The notes beneath the pieces are model-generated. The model saw only the letters and a list, made by a program, of their open reading frames with translations, was not told the DNA's origin and ran no database searches. The position numbers were made by a program, and so were the translations under genes. A stretch of DNA of 64,000 bases from Streptomyces violaceusniger (GTDB lineage Bacteria; Actinomycetota; Actinomycetes; Streptomycetales; Streptomycetaceae): NCBI GenBank assembly GCA_005405945.1, contig BJHW01000001.1, forward strand, positions 5,704,001-5,768,000, given 5' to 3'. Position 1 is the stretch's first letter; the number at the start of each line of letters is the position of its first letter. Shown here in pieces: positions 1 to 7,904 of this stretch.

Positions 1-785
1 GTCAGCCAGTCGGCCCCGGCGGCCACCGGCGCCGTCATCGCGTCCACCACCCGCACCCCGCGCAGCGCCGTGTTGACCCCGGCCCGCTGCCGCTCCGCGT
101 TGGCGATGATCACCATGAAGAGGCCGATGAGCGAGAGCCACAGCCCGCCGTTGTTGCCGCGCAGGAAGGAGACCCAGCCGGCTGCGATGAGCACCACACC
201 GAGGATCTGGCCGCTGCGCCCCGCCGCCCGCTCGGCGCGCTCCCGGTCCCCGGTGCGCCACCAGATCACCGCCTGCACCACCCGTCCGCCGTCCAGCGGC
301 GCGGCGGGCAGCAGGTTGAAGACGCCCAGCAGCAGATTGGCCCAGCCCAGCCAGATCAGCACGGCCGTGGGCACTCCCCATCCGGTGAGCGCGTGCACCC
401 CGACCCCGACGCCGACCGCGATACCGCCGATGACCAGGCTGGTGAGCGGCCCGATGACGGCCACCCAGAACGCGACCCCGGCGGTGCGGGGCCGTCCCAT
501 CTTGGTCATGCCGCCAAGCGCCCACAGCGTCACGTCCTCCACCGAGACGCCCCTTCTGCGGGCGGCGACCGCGTGCGCGGTCTCGTGCAGCAGCAGGCTG
601 CCCATCAGCAGCACGGCGCCGACGACGCTGGCGGCGGCGTAGACGGCACCGGTCCGGCCGGGGGTCCACGCGGGCAGCGTCTCGTGGCCGAGCCCGTAAG
701 CGAGCAGCACGATCAGCACCGGGACGCTCCAGTGCATCCGCAGTGGTACCCCGAGTACACGTCCGACGCGGACCGAGCCGTTCAT
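1..785 (-). CDS. M50 family site-2 protease with CBS region (C-terminus outside window)
   Basis: Leftward gene whose 3-prime end lies beyond base 1. It encodes an integral membrane zinc metalloprotease of the M50/site-2 family, which cuts substrates within the bilayer. Seen in the translation: an N-terminal hydrophobic segment around residues 19-31; the zinc-binding HETAH motif at about 67-71 inside a second helix; the distal aspartate in PLDGGR at about 163-168; and, at the window edge, VVDAMT, which looks like the start of a CBS domain. The motifs are complete and the order (protease, then CBS) matches the common actinobacterial form. I chose the ATG at 785. An upstream GTG runs straight into a stop in another frame, and the ribosome site is poor. 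It lies 62 bp downstream of the DUF397 gene on the same strand, so co-transcription is possible. The substrate is unknown. Confidence 0.9.
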   Translation of the reverse strand, partial: MNGSVRVGRVLGVPLRMHWSVPVLIVLLAYGLGHETLPAWTPGRTGAVYAAASVVGAVLLMGSLLLHETAHAVAARRRGVSVEDVTLWALGGMTKMGRPRTAGVAFWVAVIGPLTSLVIGGIAVGVGVGVHALTGWGVPTAVLIWLGWANLLLGVFNLLPAAPLDGGRVVQAVIWWRTGDRERAERAAGRSGQILGVVLIAAGWVSFLRGNNGGLWLSLIGLFMVIIANAERQRAGVNTALRGVRVVDAMTAPVAAGADWL

Positions 786-847
786 CGCCGTCTCACATGG
801 GTCGGGTCCCCCCGATCGCCACTACCAGTGTCGCGCGTCCGCGGCGA

Positions 848-1105
848 TCAGCCCAGACCTGCCGGATCGTGCGCCAGGTGGTCGAACTCACCGTCCTTGG
901 CCCCGCGCAGCATCGCCTCGACCTCGGCCGGGGTGTAGATCAGCGCCGGTCCGTCGGGGAACCGGGAGTTGCGGACGGCCACGTTCCCACCGGGCAGCTT
1001 GGCGAACTCGACACACGACCCCTGGGAGTTGCTGTGTCTGCTCTTCTGCCAGACGACTCCCCGGAGGTCCGCGGCCGCCATGCCGTTGTAGGGGTGGTCG
1101 CGCAC
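848..1105 (-). CDS. DUF397 domain protein
   Basis: Small (about 85 residue) DUF397 protein. The family signature is visible as VVWQKSRHSNSQGSCVE, then NVAVRNSRFPDG and a C-terminal region that reads EVEAMLRGAKDGEFD. Such proteins are abundant in Streptomyces and normally sit beside a helix-turn-helix (XRE) regulator, with the pair acting as a developmental or antitoxin-like switch. Here no XRE gene is adjacent: the next gene upstream is a divergent DNA polymerase. I chose the GTG at 1105 because GGAG lies seven bases before it. ATG codons at 1081 and 1129 are alternatives with poorer sites. The reading frame stays open upstream to 1264 through the TGCA-rich segment, but that extension looks non-coding. 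Confidence 0.8.
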   Translation of the reverse strand: MRDHPYNGMAAADLRGVVWQKSRHSNSQGSCVEFAKLPGGNVAVRNSRFPDGPALIYTPAEVEAMLRGAKDGEFDHLAHDPAGLG

Positions 1106-1177
1106 AGGGCTTCTCCACTGTTCGTGCATGCGTGCAGCTGTCAACTGTCCGGGATCATAGCCGCGTTCCTTTGCGAA

Positions 1178-1235
1178 TGCATGGGAAAATGCACCTGCGT
1201 ATGTGCATGCAGATGCACAAGCAGATGCACGTGCA
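1178..1235. promoter_or_regulatory. TGCA-rich repeat cluster upstream of DUF397 and DNA polymerase genes
   Basis: Seven TGCA tetramers fall within 58 bases between the divergent DUF397 and polymerase genes. They include GATGCAC twice, GTGCATGCA once and GTGCAC once. TGCA is self-complementary, so the cluster reads alike on both strands, and it is A/T-richer than its surroundings. The position fits an operator or promoter region for either gene. No binding protein can be named. Confidence 0.35.
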
Positions 1236-1386
1236 CCATGCGTATCGGCATGATCACCCGACACCCGGGATCTTCTGCCCGGAGTGAAGAAGAGCAGTCG
1301 TCATGAATGACGTCCGGGTCCACCTCCGGGTTGAGCGGACCTCGGACACCGGAGCGTTGTCAGACCCCCCTGCCAGAATCCCGGGC

Positions 1387-3078
1387 ATGAGATGGGCGGC
1401 GGCGGAGACGGACCACGGGGGTGTTCGTCTCTGCCCGCTCGACCCCGGGGGAAAGGCGGCGGGACCGGTCGTCGAGGTCACGGCGGAGCAGGGCGGGATC
1501 GCCGAGGCCGTGCGGTCCCGCCCCGAGGCCGACCGGTGGGTGTGGCGGTCCACCGCCGAGGTCTATCCACGGCTGCTGGCCGCCGGGGTCCGGGTCGAGC
1601 GGGCCTACGACATCGAGGCGGCCGAGGCGCTGCTCCTCGGCCATGAGGGGCGTTCGGGCGCACCGCGTTCGCTCGCCGCCGCCTGGGCGCGGCTGCGCGG
1701 GCTGCCCGTCCCCGAGGACCCGCCGCCCCGGGCGGCCGGGGACCAGCCGTCGCTGTTCGAGCCCGGTCCGCCGCCGCTGCCGCCGGGCGTCGATCCGCTG
1801 GAGGCGCTGCTCGAGGTGTACGCGGGCCAGCTGGTCCGTACGGACGCGGCCGAGCATCCGGACCGGATGCGGCTGCTGACCACCGCCGAGTCGGCCGGGA
1901 TGCTGATCGCCGCCGAGATGCGGCGCGCCGGGGTGCCCTGGCGCGCCGACCGCCACCGGGAGCTGCTGGACGAGCTGCTCGGCGAGCGCTATCCGGGCGG
2001 TCTGGAGCCGCGGCGCCTGGCCGAGCTGGCCGACGAGGTCTCGCGCGCCTTCGGCACCCGGGTGCGGCCCGATCTGCCCGCCGAGGTCGTCAAGGCGTTC
2101 GCCCGCGCCGGCATCGCGCTCGGCTCCACCCGCGCCTGGGAGCTGGAGCGGATCGACCACCCCGCCGTGGAGCCCCTGCTGCGCTACAAGAAGCTCTACC
2201 GGCTGCACACCGCCCACGGCTGGGCCTGGCTCCAGTCCTGGGTTCGCGAGGGCCGCTTCCGCCCCGAGTACCTGCCCGGCGGCACCGTCTCCGGCCGCTG
2301 GACCACCAACGGCGGCGGGGCGCTGCAGATCCCCAAGGTGGTGCGGCGCGCGGTGGTGGCCGATCCGGGGTGGCGGCTGGTGGTGGCCGACGCCGACCAG
2401 ATGGAGCCCCGGGTGCTCGCCGCGATCTCCCGCGACCCCGGGCTGATGGAGGTCGCGGGCAGCGGCCGGGACCTGTACGCGACGCTGTCCGACCGCGCCT
2501 TCTCCGGCCGGCGCGACCAGGCCAAGCTGGCGCTGCTGGGCGCGGTCTACGGCCAGACCTCCGGCGACGGCCTGAAGCACCTCGCGGCCCTGCGGCGGCG
2601 CTTCCCGGCGGCGGTGGCGTATGTGGACGAGGCGGCCCGCGCGGGCGAGGAGGGCCGGCTGGTGCGCACCTGGCTGGGCCGCACCTGCCCGCCCGCGGGC
2701 GGCGCCGCCGCCGAGGAGACGGCCGACGAGGCGGGGCTGCCGCGGGACCAGGAGGAGCCGTCGTACGGCAGCACGGCGAGCGCCCGCGCCCGGGGCCGCT
2801 TCACCCGGAACTTCGTGGTGCAGGGCAGCGCCGCCGACTGGGCCCTGCTGATGCTCGCCGCGCTGCGGCGGTCGCTGACCGGGGCGGGGCTGCGCGCGGA
2901 GATCGTCTTCTTCCAGCACGACGAGGTGATCGTGCACTGCCCCGAGGCGGAGGCCGACGCGGTCCGGGAGGCGATCGCCGAGGCGGGCGAGACGGCCGGC
3001 CGGATCGCCTTCGGACCGACCCCGGTGCGGTTCCCCTTCACCATGGCGGCGGTCGAGTGCTACGCGGACGCGAAGTAG
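1387..3078 (+). CDS. Family A DNA polymerase with 3-5 exonuclease-like N-terminus
   Basis: A protein of about 563 residues of the type annotated in actinomycetes as bifunctional 3-5 exonuclease/DNA polymerase. It is a short second PolA-like enzyme that lacks the 5-nuclease domain. The polymerase core is recognisable: motif A reads VVADADQMEPRV near residue 332 (DADQMEP instead of the usual DYSQIEL); motif B lies in RDQAKLALLGAVYGQTSG near 375; motif C is FFQHDEVIVH near 510 with the catalytic HDE. The N-terminal 200 residues are weakly exonuclease-like and I cannot confirm their catalytic acids. The ATG at 1387 is the likely start because the upstream extension to 1303 overlaps regulatory sequence. 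It probably acts in repair synthesis; the biological role is not established. Confidence 0.88.
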   Translation: MRWAAAETDHGGVRLCPLDPGGKAAGPVVEVTAEQGGIAEAVRSRPEADRWVWRSTAEVYPRLLAAGVRVERAYDIEAAEALLLGHEGRSGAPRSLAAAWARLRGLPVPEDPPPRAAGDQPSLFEPGPPPLPPGVDPLEALLEVYAGQLVRTDAAEHPDRMRLLTTAESAGMLIAAEMRRAGVPWRADRHRELLDELLGERYPGGLEPRRLAELADEVSRAFGTRVRPDLPAEVVKAFARAGIALGSTRAWELERIDHPAVEPLLRYKKLYRLHTAHGWAWLQSWVREGRFRPEYLPGGTVSGRWTTNGGGALQIPKVVRRAVVADPGWRLVVADADQMEPRVLAAISRDPGLMEVAGSGRDLYATLSDRAFSGRRDQAKLALLGAVYGQTSGDGLKHLAALRRRFPAAVAYVDEAARAGEEGRLVRTWLGRTCPPAGGAAAEETADEAGLPRDQEEPSYGSTASARARGRFTRNFVVQGSAADWALLMLAALRRSLTGAGLRAEIVFFQHDEVIVHCPEAEADAVREAIAEAGETAGRIAFGPTPVRFPFTMAAVECYADAK

Positions 3079-3265
3079 GCGGCCCAGGTCCGGTCCGGTG
3101 GACCGTCGCGCCCGCGACATCGGCGGCTGACGCCCGGAGCCCAGGGGGCAGTCCCTCCCCCGACCGGCTCAGCCCCACGGGCAGCGGGCCTGATGGTCCC
3201 CACACGATGAGAGCGGAGGGCCGCCGGGCGGCGGCCCGCCACGCCGCCCACAGGGGAGACCTGCC

Positions 3266-4312
3266 ATGACCATCAGCCTCGAGGCACTGCGCCGCTGCTC
3301 CATCGCCGTCGACCTCGGCGCGGCCAAGACGCGCGTCTACCTCAGGCGCACCGGGCTCATCGTCGACGAGCCGACCGTGGCCGCCGTGAACACCCACACC
3401 GGCGGGCTGATCGCGGTCGGCACGCTGGCGCAGCGGATGACCGGGCGGACGCCCGCGCACATCCGCGTCGTCCGACCGGTCTCCAACGGCACCGTCGTCG
3501 ACATCGAGATGGCCCAGCGGATGCTGCGGCTGCTGCTGGGCGACAAACTGCGCCGCGCCTGGCGGCGCCGCCCGCTGGTGAGCGCCGCCGTCTGCGTCCA
3601 GCACGACGCCGACCCGCTCGCCCAGCGCGCCGCCGTGGAGACGCTCACCGGGATCGGCGCCAAGCGGGTCGAGCTGGTGGACACCCTGATCGCCGCCGCC
3701 GTGGGCTGCGGTCTGCCGGTGGAACGGCCCGAGGCGACGATGATCGTGGTGTGCGGCGCGGCCACCACCCAGGTCGCGGTCCTGTCGCTGGGCTCGATCG
3801 TGGCCGCCGAGCGGGTGCCGGTGGGCGGCGACACCGTGGACCACGCCGTCATCCAGCACCTGCGCAACGAGCACGCGCTGATGCTGCCCAGCCAGGCCGT
3901 CCACCCGCTGCACCTGATGGTCAAGGACAGCGCGGGCGGCGCCGACGGCGCCCAGGTCGTACAGAGCGCCGAGGTGCACGGCCGGGACGTGGCCACGGGG
4001 CTCGCCCGGACCGTACGGATCGATGTCGAGGGCGTACGGACCGCCATCCGCACCCCGCTCACCGGGGTGCTGGACGCCATCGGCACGGTGCTGCGCCGCT
4101 GTCCGCCCGATCTGGTGGCCGACCTCGCCGACCGCGGCATCATGCTGGCGGGCGGCAGCGCGGTGCTGCCCGGGTTCGACACGATGCTGCGCGAGGCCAC
4201 CGGTATGCCGCTGACCATCGCCGATCACCCCGACGTCTGCGCGGTCGAGGGGCTCGGCGCGATGCTCGACGGCAAGGTGCAGCCCCTGCTGCTGGACGCG
4301 ATGGTCTCCTGA
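3266..4312 (+). CDS. MreB/Mbl-like actin-family protein
   Basis: A 348-residue actin-fold protein of the MreB/Mbl family, which forms filaments that organise wall synthesis or, in Streptomyces, spore-wall assembly. Seen: the phosphate-1 loop IAVDLGAAKTRVYL near residue 13; the MreB helix containing DIEMAQRMLR; ISLG-like VLSLGSIV; VGGDTVDHAVIQ; and the adenosine loop MLAGGSAVLPGFD near residue 293. The phosphate-2 loop, normally DIGGGT, reads VCGAAT, so ATP hydrolysis may be impaired. It stands alone rather than in an mreBCD operon, and the start follows GGGGAGACCTGCC. It resembles the divergent extra MreB paralogues that Streptomyces carries beside true mreB. Confidence 0.85.
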   Translation: MTISLEALRRCSIAVDLGAAKTRVYLRRTGLIVDEPTVAAVNTHTGGLIAVGTLAQRMTGRTPAHIRVVRPVSNGTVVDIEMAQRMLRLLLGDKLRRAWRRRPLVSAAVCVQHDADPLAQRAAVETLTGIGAKRVELVDTLIAAAVGCGLPVERPEATMIVVCGAATTQVAVLSLGSIVAAERVPVGGDTVDHAVIQHLRNEHALMLPSQAVHPLHLMVKDSAGGADGAQVVQSAEVHGRDVATGLARTVRIDVEGVRTAIRTPLTGVLDAIGTVLRRCPPDLVADLADRGIMLAGGSAVLPGFDTMLREATGMPLTIADHPDVCAVEGLGAMLDGKVQPLLLDAMVS

Positions 4313-4319
4313 CCCCTTC

Positions 4320-4376
4320 CGCGCCCGTACCTCGTTTCCGCACCCGCATCTCGTTTCCGCGCCCGCACCTCGTTTC
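4320..4376. repeat. Three tandem 19-bp repeats upstream of ECF sigma gene
   Basis: Three head-to-tail 19-base units with consensus CGCRCCCGYAYCTCGTTTC occupy 4320-4338, 4339-4357 and 4358-4376. They start eight bases after the MreB-like stop codon and end about 80 bases before the sigma-factor start. The regular spacing (just under two helical turns) is what an array of activator or repressor sites would show, but a slippage product is equally possible. Confidence 0.6.
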
Positions 4377-4454
4377 TGACATCTGATCGGAAATTCTTCG
4401 TGACGCGTTGAGCGGCCGCCTCCCCCGTGCGTAGTGAAGGGGGAAGAGGCCGAC

Positions 4455-5096
4455 ATGGCCGCCGATCCCCCCGGGGCTCAGACCGGGAGTCGTCCGTTGA
4501 TGTTGTCCAACTCAGGTCAGGTCCTGGAGGTTCAGGTGCACGACGACGCCGCCGTGGCCGATGAGCGTCCGTCAAGATCCAGGCGTGGTACGCCGGACGA
4601 GCGACTCATGCGCGCGCTCTACGAGGAGCACGCCGGGCCGTTGCTCGCGTTCGTGCTGCGCTTGGTCGCGGGCGACCGGCACCGCGCGGAGGACGTCGTC
4701 CAGGAGACCCTGGTGCGGGCCTGGCGGAACGCCGATCAGCTGTCCCGGGCCACCGGCTCCATCCGGCCCTGGCTGGTCACCGTCGCCCGGCGGATCGTGA
4801 TCGACGGACACCGCAGCCGGCAGGCCCGGCCGCAGGAGGTCGACCCCTCCCCGTTGGAACTCATGCCCGCGGAGGACGAGATCGACCGTGCACTGCGGCT
4901 CATGACCCTGACCGACGCGATGCAGGACCTCAGCGACGCCCATCGCGAGGTGCTGGTCGAGACCTACTTCAAGGGGCGGACCGTCAACGAGGCGGCCCAG
5001 ACCCTCGGCATACCCAGCGGGACGGTACGGTCCCGGGTCTTCTACGCGCTGCGCTCGATGAAGCTCGCGCTCGAGGAGAGAGGAGTAACGGCATGA
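4455..5096 (+). CDS. ECF RNA polymerase sigma factor
   Basis: Sigma-70 family factor of the extracytoplasmic-function type, about 213 residues. Region 2 is seen in LYEEHAGPLLAFVLRLV followed by AEDVVQETLVRAWR. Region 4 is seen in LVETYFKGRTVNEAAQTLGI and the recognition helix PSGTVRSRVFYALR. A poorly conserved 45-residue N-terminal extension precedes region 2. ATG 4455 is chosen because GGAAGAGG lies six bases upstream; the frame extends to 4434, and an internal ATG near 4500 is possible. Its TGA overlaps the ATG of the anti-sigma gene (ATGA), so the pair is translationally coupled. By family rule it should be held at the membrane by that partner and released by an envelope signal. Confidence 0.92.
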   Translation: MAADPPGAQTGSRPLMLSNSGQVLEVQVHDDAAVADERPSRSRRGTPDERLMRALYEEHAGPLLAFVLRLVAGDRHRAEDVVQETLVRAWRNADQLSRATGSIRPWLVTVARRIVIDGHRSRQARPQEVDPSPLELMPAEDEIDRALRLMTLTDAMQDLSDAHREVLVETYFKGRTVNEAAQTLGIPSGTVRSRVFYALRSMKLALEERGVTA

Positions 5097-5905
5097 CAGC
5101 GCAGACGCACCATCCGGGACATGACGCCGTTGGCGCGTATGTGCTCGGCGTGCTCGACGAGGCGGACGCCACCTATTTCGAGGAGCATCTGGCCGGCTGC
5201 GACCAGTGCGGACGGCAGCTGGACGAGCTGACCGGACTGGAACCGCTGCTGGCCGATCTGGCCGCCGATGTCCCCGGGATCCACGGCGCCCCCGGGCGGA
5301 CCCAGCTCACGGGCCACACTCCGCATGCCTTCAGCGCGACTCCCAACGCCATCGAAACCCTCACCGCGCGCCCCGGTCCGGCCCTGCTCACCCGCATGGT
5401 CGGCGAGGTCGCCGCGTCCCGCGCCAAGCGGCGGCGGCGCGGTCTCTACCTGGTCGCGGCGGCGGCCGTGCTGATCGTCGGCGGCCCGGTCGGCACGATC
5501 GCGGTCACCTCCGGCGGCTCGGACAGCTCCGTCACGGCCAGCCCCACCGAGAGCCAGCTCTTCAAGGGGATGCCGAACAAGGTGGAAGGCACCGACCCGG
5601 ACACCAAGGTGAACGCGGCGGTCGCGATGGAGGACAAGATGTGGGGCACCGACACCCTCCTCCGGCTGAAGAACGTCAAGGGCCCCCTGGACTGCAGCCT
5701 GATCGCGGTCTCCAAGGACGGTCATGAGCAGACGCTGATGACCTGGTCCGTGCCCGAGTGGGGCTACGGGATCGCGGACAGCCCCAAGGCGGAGGCGAGA
5801 GATCCGCTGTGGGCGCACGGCGGCGCCGGCATGAAGCGTTCCGACATCGAACGCTTCGAGGTCCGTACGGCCGACGGAAAGCGCCTGGTCTCCCTGAACG
5901 TCTGA
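5093..5905 (+). CDS. Membrane-anchored zinc anti-sigma factor
   Basis: Partner of the ECF sigma factor just upstream, overlapping it by four bases. The N-terminal cytoplasmic part carries the zinc anti-sigma motif HxxxCxxC as H32, C36 and C39 (EEHLAGCDQC). A basic stretch (KRRRRG) precedes one transmembrane helix at about 118-139, leaving an extracytoplasmic domain of some 130 residues to 270. This is the RskA-like layout in which the outer domain senses a signal and the zinc domain binds the sigma factor. The outer domain is not one I recognise, so the signal is unknown. Confidence 0.9.
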   Translation: MTAQTHHPGHDAVGAYVLGVLDEADATYFEEHLAGCDQCGRQLDELTGLEPLLADLAADVPGIHGAPGRTQLTGHTPHAFSATPNAIETLTARPGPALLTRMVGEVAASRAKRRRRGLYLVAAAAVLIVGGPVGTIAVTSGGSDSSVTASPTESQLFKGMPNKVEGTDPDTKVNAAVAMEDKMWGTDTLLRLKNVKGPLDCSLIAVSKDGHEQTLMTWSVPEWGYGIADSPKAEARDPLWAHGGAGMKRSDIERFEVRTADGKRLVSLNV

Positions 5906-6036
5906 CCTGCCACCGAGACGTCCGACCTGCCACTCGGATCGCCGATCAACCCATGCGGCGTGGTGAGCGAGATGTTACACAGAGTGTGATATGTCGTGCT
6001 TCGCGTCCCGGGGGTCCGGATCCGAGGAGGCACCCC

Positions 6037-6582
6037 GTGGCTGACCCGGACGCCCATCAGCAGCGCATGTTCGCTCAGTATGTGCTGCCCGAGGTCGAGG
6101 TGCTGCTGCGCGTGGCCATGTCACTGACCACTCAGCGAGCCGACGCCGAGGATCTCGTGCAGGACACGTTACTACGGGCGTACCGGGCAGTCGGCCGTTT
6201 TGACGGGAGACATCCACGGGCCTGGCTGCTGACGATCATGCGGCATGCGGAGGTCAGCCGACGCCGCCAGCGCCGGCCCCGGCTGCTCGACGATCCGGAC
6301 ACGGAGCTGGAGCGGCTGGTCCCGGCCCGGGACGCGACGCCGGAGGAGCTGGTGGTGGACACGACGTTCGACGAGGCCGTGGACGCCGCGTTCACGGCGC
6401 TTCCGCTGCGGGACCAGCAGGTGGTGCGGCTGGTGCACGTGGACGGGCTGTCCTATGCGGAGGCCGCACAGGTGCTGGACGTCCCCAAGGGGACGGTGAT
6501 GAGCAGGCTGCACCGGGCCCGCAAGCGGATCCGGAACCAGCTGCTGGCCACGGGAGTGGAATCGGAGCGAGGTGGCGCATGA
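6037..6582 (+). CDS. ECF RNA polymerase sigma factor (second)
   Basis: ECF sigma factor of 181 residues. Region 2 reads LLRVAMSLTTQRADAEDLVQ and continues with DTLLRAYRAVGRFDG, then RAWLLTIMRH. Region 4 reads DQQVVRLVHVDGLSYAEAA with PKGTVMSRLHRARKR as the recognition helix. The start is GTG 6037, seven bases after a strong GAGGAGG; the open frame continues upstream into the previous gene but without a ribosome site. It shares four bases (ATGA) with the following anti-sigma gene. It follows another sigma/anti-sigma pair on the same strand after a 131-base gap that contains an A/T-rich stretch near 5970-5995, a probable promoter region. Confidence 0.92.
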   Translation: MADPDAHQQRMFAQYVLPEVEVLLRVAMSLTTQRADAEDLVQDTLLRAYRAVGRFDGRHPRAWLLTIMRHAEVSRRRQRRPRLLDDPDTELERLVPARDATPEELVVDTTFDEAVDAAFTALPLRDQQVVRLVHVDGLSYAEAAQVLDVPKGTVMSRLHRARKRIRNQLLATGVESERGGA

Positions 6583-7120
6583 GCAGATGGACATGGTGGC
6601 GGACCACGCGCACCACGGGGACCACGCAGACCACCGGACGGCTCCTGACCACACGATGTCCCCTGGGCGCGCCGATGCTGCAGTCGTATCTGGACGGGGA
6701 GCTGGACGCCCCGGCCGCGGCCCGGGTGCGCACCCATGTGGCCGAGTGCCACCGCTGCGCCCGTGAGCTCGCCGTCTACCAGCGGATCAGCGAGGCGCTG
6801 GCCGCCCGCGGGACGGTCGACGAGGCGGTGCTGGACCGGCTCAGGGACTTCGCGGAGTCCCTCGCGGAGCGGGAGAGCCGGGAGCCGGGGACGGAGGGGG
6901 CGCCGCAGGAGCCGATCCCGGGGACGGAGACGGTGCCGCCGGAGGCGATGCCGAACGAGACGATGCCGACCGAGGTGATGCCGTCGGACGCGATGCCGAA
7001 CGGGGCGATGCCGTCGGACGCGATGCCGGACGAGACGATGCCGACGGAGACGGTTCCCGGGACGGCGCCGGGGCGGATCGGGATGCCGATCAGGGCGCGG
7101 TGCACAAGGCGGGAGGCTGA
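6579..7120 (+). CDS. Soluble zinc anti-sigma factor with pentapeptide-repeat tail (3-prime end needs one extra base)
   Basis: Partner of the second ECF sigma factor. HVAECHRC gives the zinc motif as H53, C57 and C60. There is no transmembrane helix, so this should be a cytoplasmic, possibly redox-sensing, ZAS protein. After residue 120 it runs into a low-complexity tail of five-residue units ending in MP. As sequenced, the frame stays open until 7859, all the way through lspA on the other strand. If one base is missing between about 7093 and 7117, this gene ends at the TGA at 7118-7120 (about 180 residues), and the same change ends lspA at 7090. I therefore place the end at 7120. Confidence in the product is high; confidence in the end is moderate. 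Confidence 0.75.
6939..7058 (+). repeat. 15-bp coding repeats (xxxMP pentapeptides)
   Basis: Eight consecutive 15-base units encode PEAMP, NETMP, TEVMP, SDAMP, NGAMP, SDAMP, DETMP and TETVP in the tail of the second anti-sigma factor. The regular period and the acidic/amide positions look like expansion by slippage of a short unit. The segment is likely disordered in the protein. Confidence 0.8.
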
Positions 7121-7697
7121 CGGCCACCGGATCGGGCCCCGCGCCCGGTCCGCCTGGTCCGCCGGGTCCGCTCGCGCCCGGGCCGGGCGGCGCGACGACC
7201 CGCTCGCGGGCCCGCGCGGGTCGGCGCAGCAGCAGGGCCGCGGTGAGCAGGGTCCCGCTGATCAGGGCCACATCGGCGAGGTTGAAGACCGGCCCGCGGG
7301 CATCCAGCGTGATCCAGTCGATGACGGCGCCACGCAGCGGGCCCGGCGACCGGATCATCCGGTCGGCGCCGTTGCCCATCGCTCCCCCGGCGATCAGCCC
7401 CAGGCCCAGCGCCGCGCCCCGGCCGCGGGCCCGCAGCCCGGCACCGGCCGCGCCCAGCGTGGCCACCGCGCCCGCGAGCGTGATCACCACGATCAGCGCG
7501 GGGCGGCTCTGGCCCAGGCCGAAGGCCACCCCGGTATTGCGCACCAGCAGCGCGCAGAACGGCCCGAACCGGGCCTGCGGCCCCGCGGTGCCGCTCCAGG
7601 CGGCCAGCGCCATCGCCTTGCTCAGCTGATCGGCCACGGTCACGGCGAGCGCGACCAGGGGGAAGAGCAGCCGGCCGGTCGCCGGGTGGGGCTTCAT
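7090..7697 (-). CDS. lspA: LspA-type lipoprotein signal peptidase (signal peptidase II)
   Basis: Aspartic membrane protease of the LspA family, which cleaves signal peptides of lipid-modified prolipoproteins. All family motifs are visible: VADQLSK near the N-terminus, NTGVAFGLG, GNGADRMI and the second catalytic aspartate in FNLADVALISG, with four hydrophobic stretches. ATG 7697 has GGGAGG six bases upstream; ATG 7700 is directly before it. The gene is not in an ileS or rluD context, so it may be a second copy besides the housekeeping gene. As sequenced, the frame does not close but continues to 6453 through the anti-sigma gene. One missing base between 7093 and 7117 would end it at 7090, after a Pro/Gly-rich tail. 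Confidence 0.8.
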
Positions 7698-7804
7698 CAT
7701 CGGCCTCCCTGGGGTGGGGGGCCGGTCCGCGGGCGCGGTCCGCGGCCCGGGAGGGAAACCCGCCGGGCGGCCGCCCCGCTTCCCTTCCGGCGAAAGACCC
7801 AAGA

Positions 7805-7840
7805 CGAGGGCCCGCAGGCGGCACTGCCTGCGGGCCCTCG
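7805..7840. terminator. Strong hairpin between GH5 and lspA genes
   Basis: A 15-base-pair stem, CGAGGGCCCGCAGGC and its exact complement, with a six-base loop. It lies just beyond the stop codon of the leftward GH5 gene and upstream of lspA, so it most likely terminates the receiver-GH5 transcript. Confidence 0.85.
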
Positions 7841-7904
7841 CTGCTTGCCAACGCCGTGATCAGCTATGCGGTCATCGGCGGTGTACCGAAGGGGTTACTC
7901 CGAC

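Noticed and set aside
1360..3120. Long minus-strand open frame opposite the DNA polymerase
   Set aside because: It mirrors the polymerase codons and has no protein motifs; open antisense frames are expected at this GC content.
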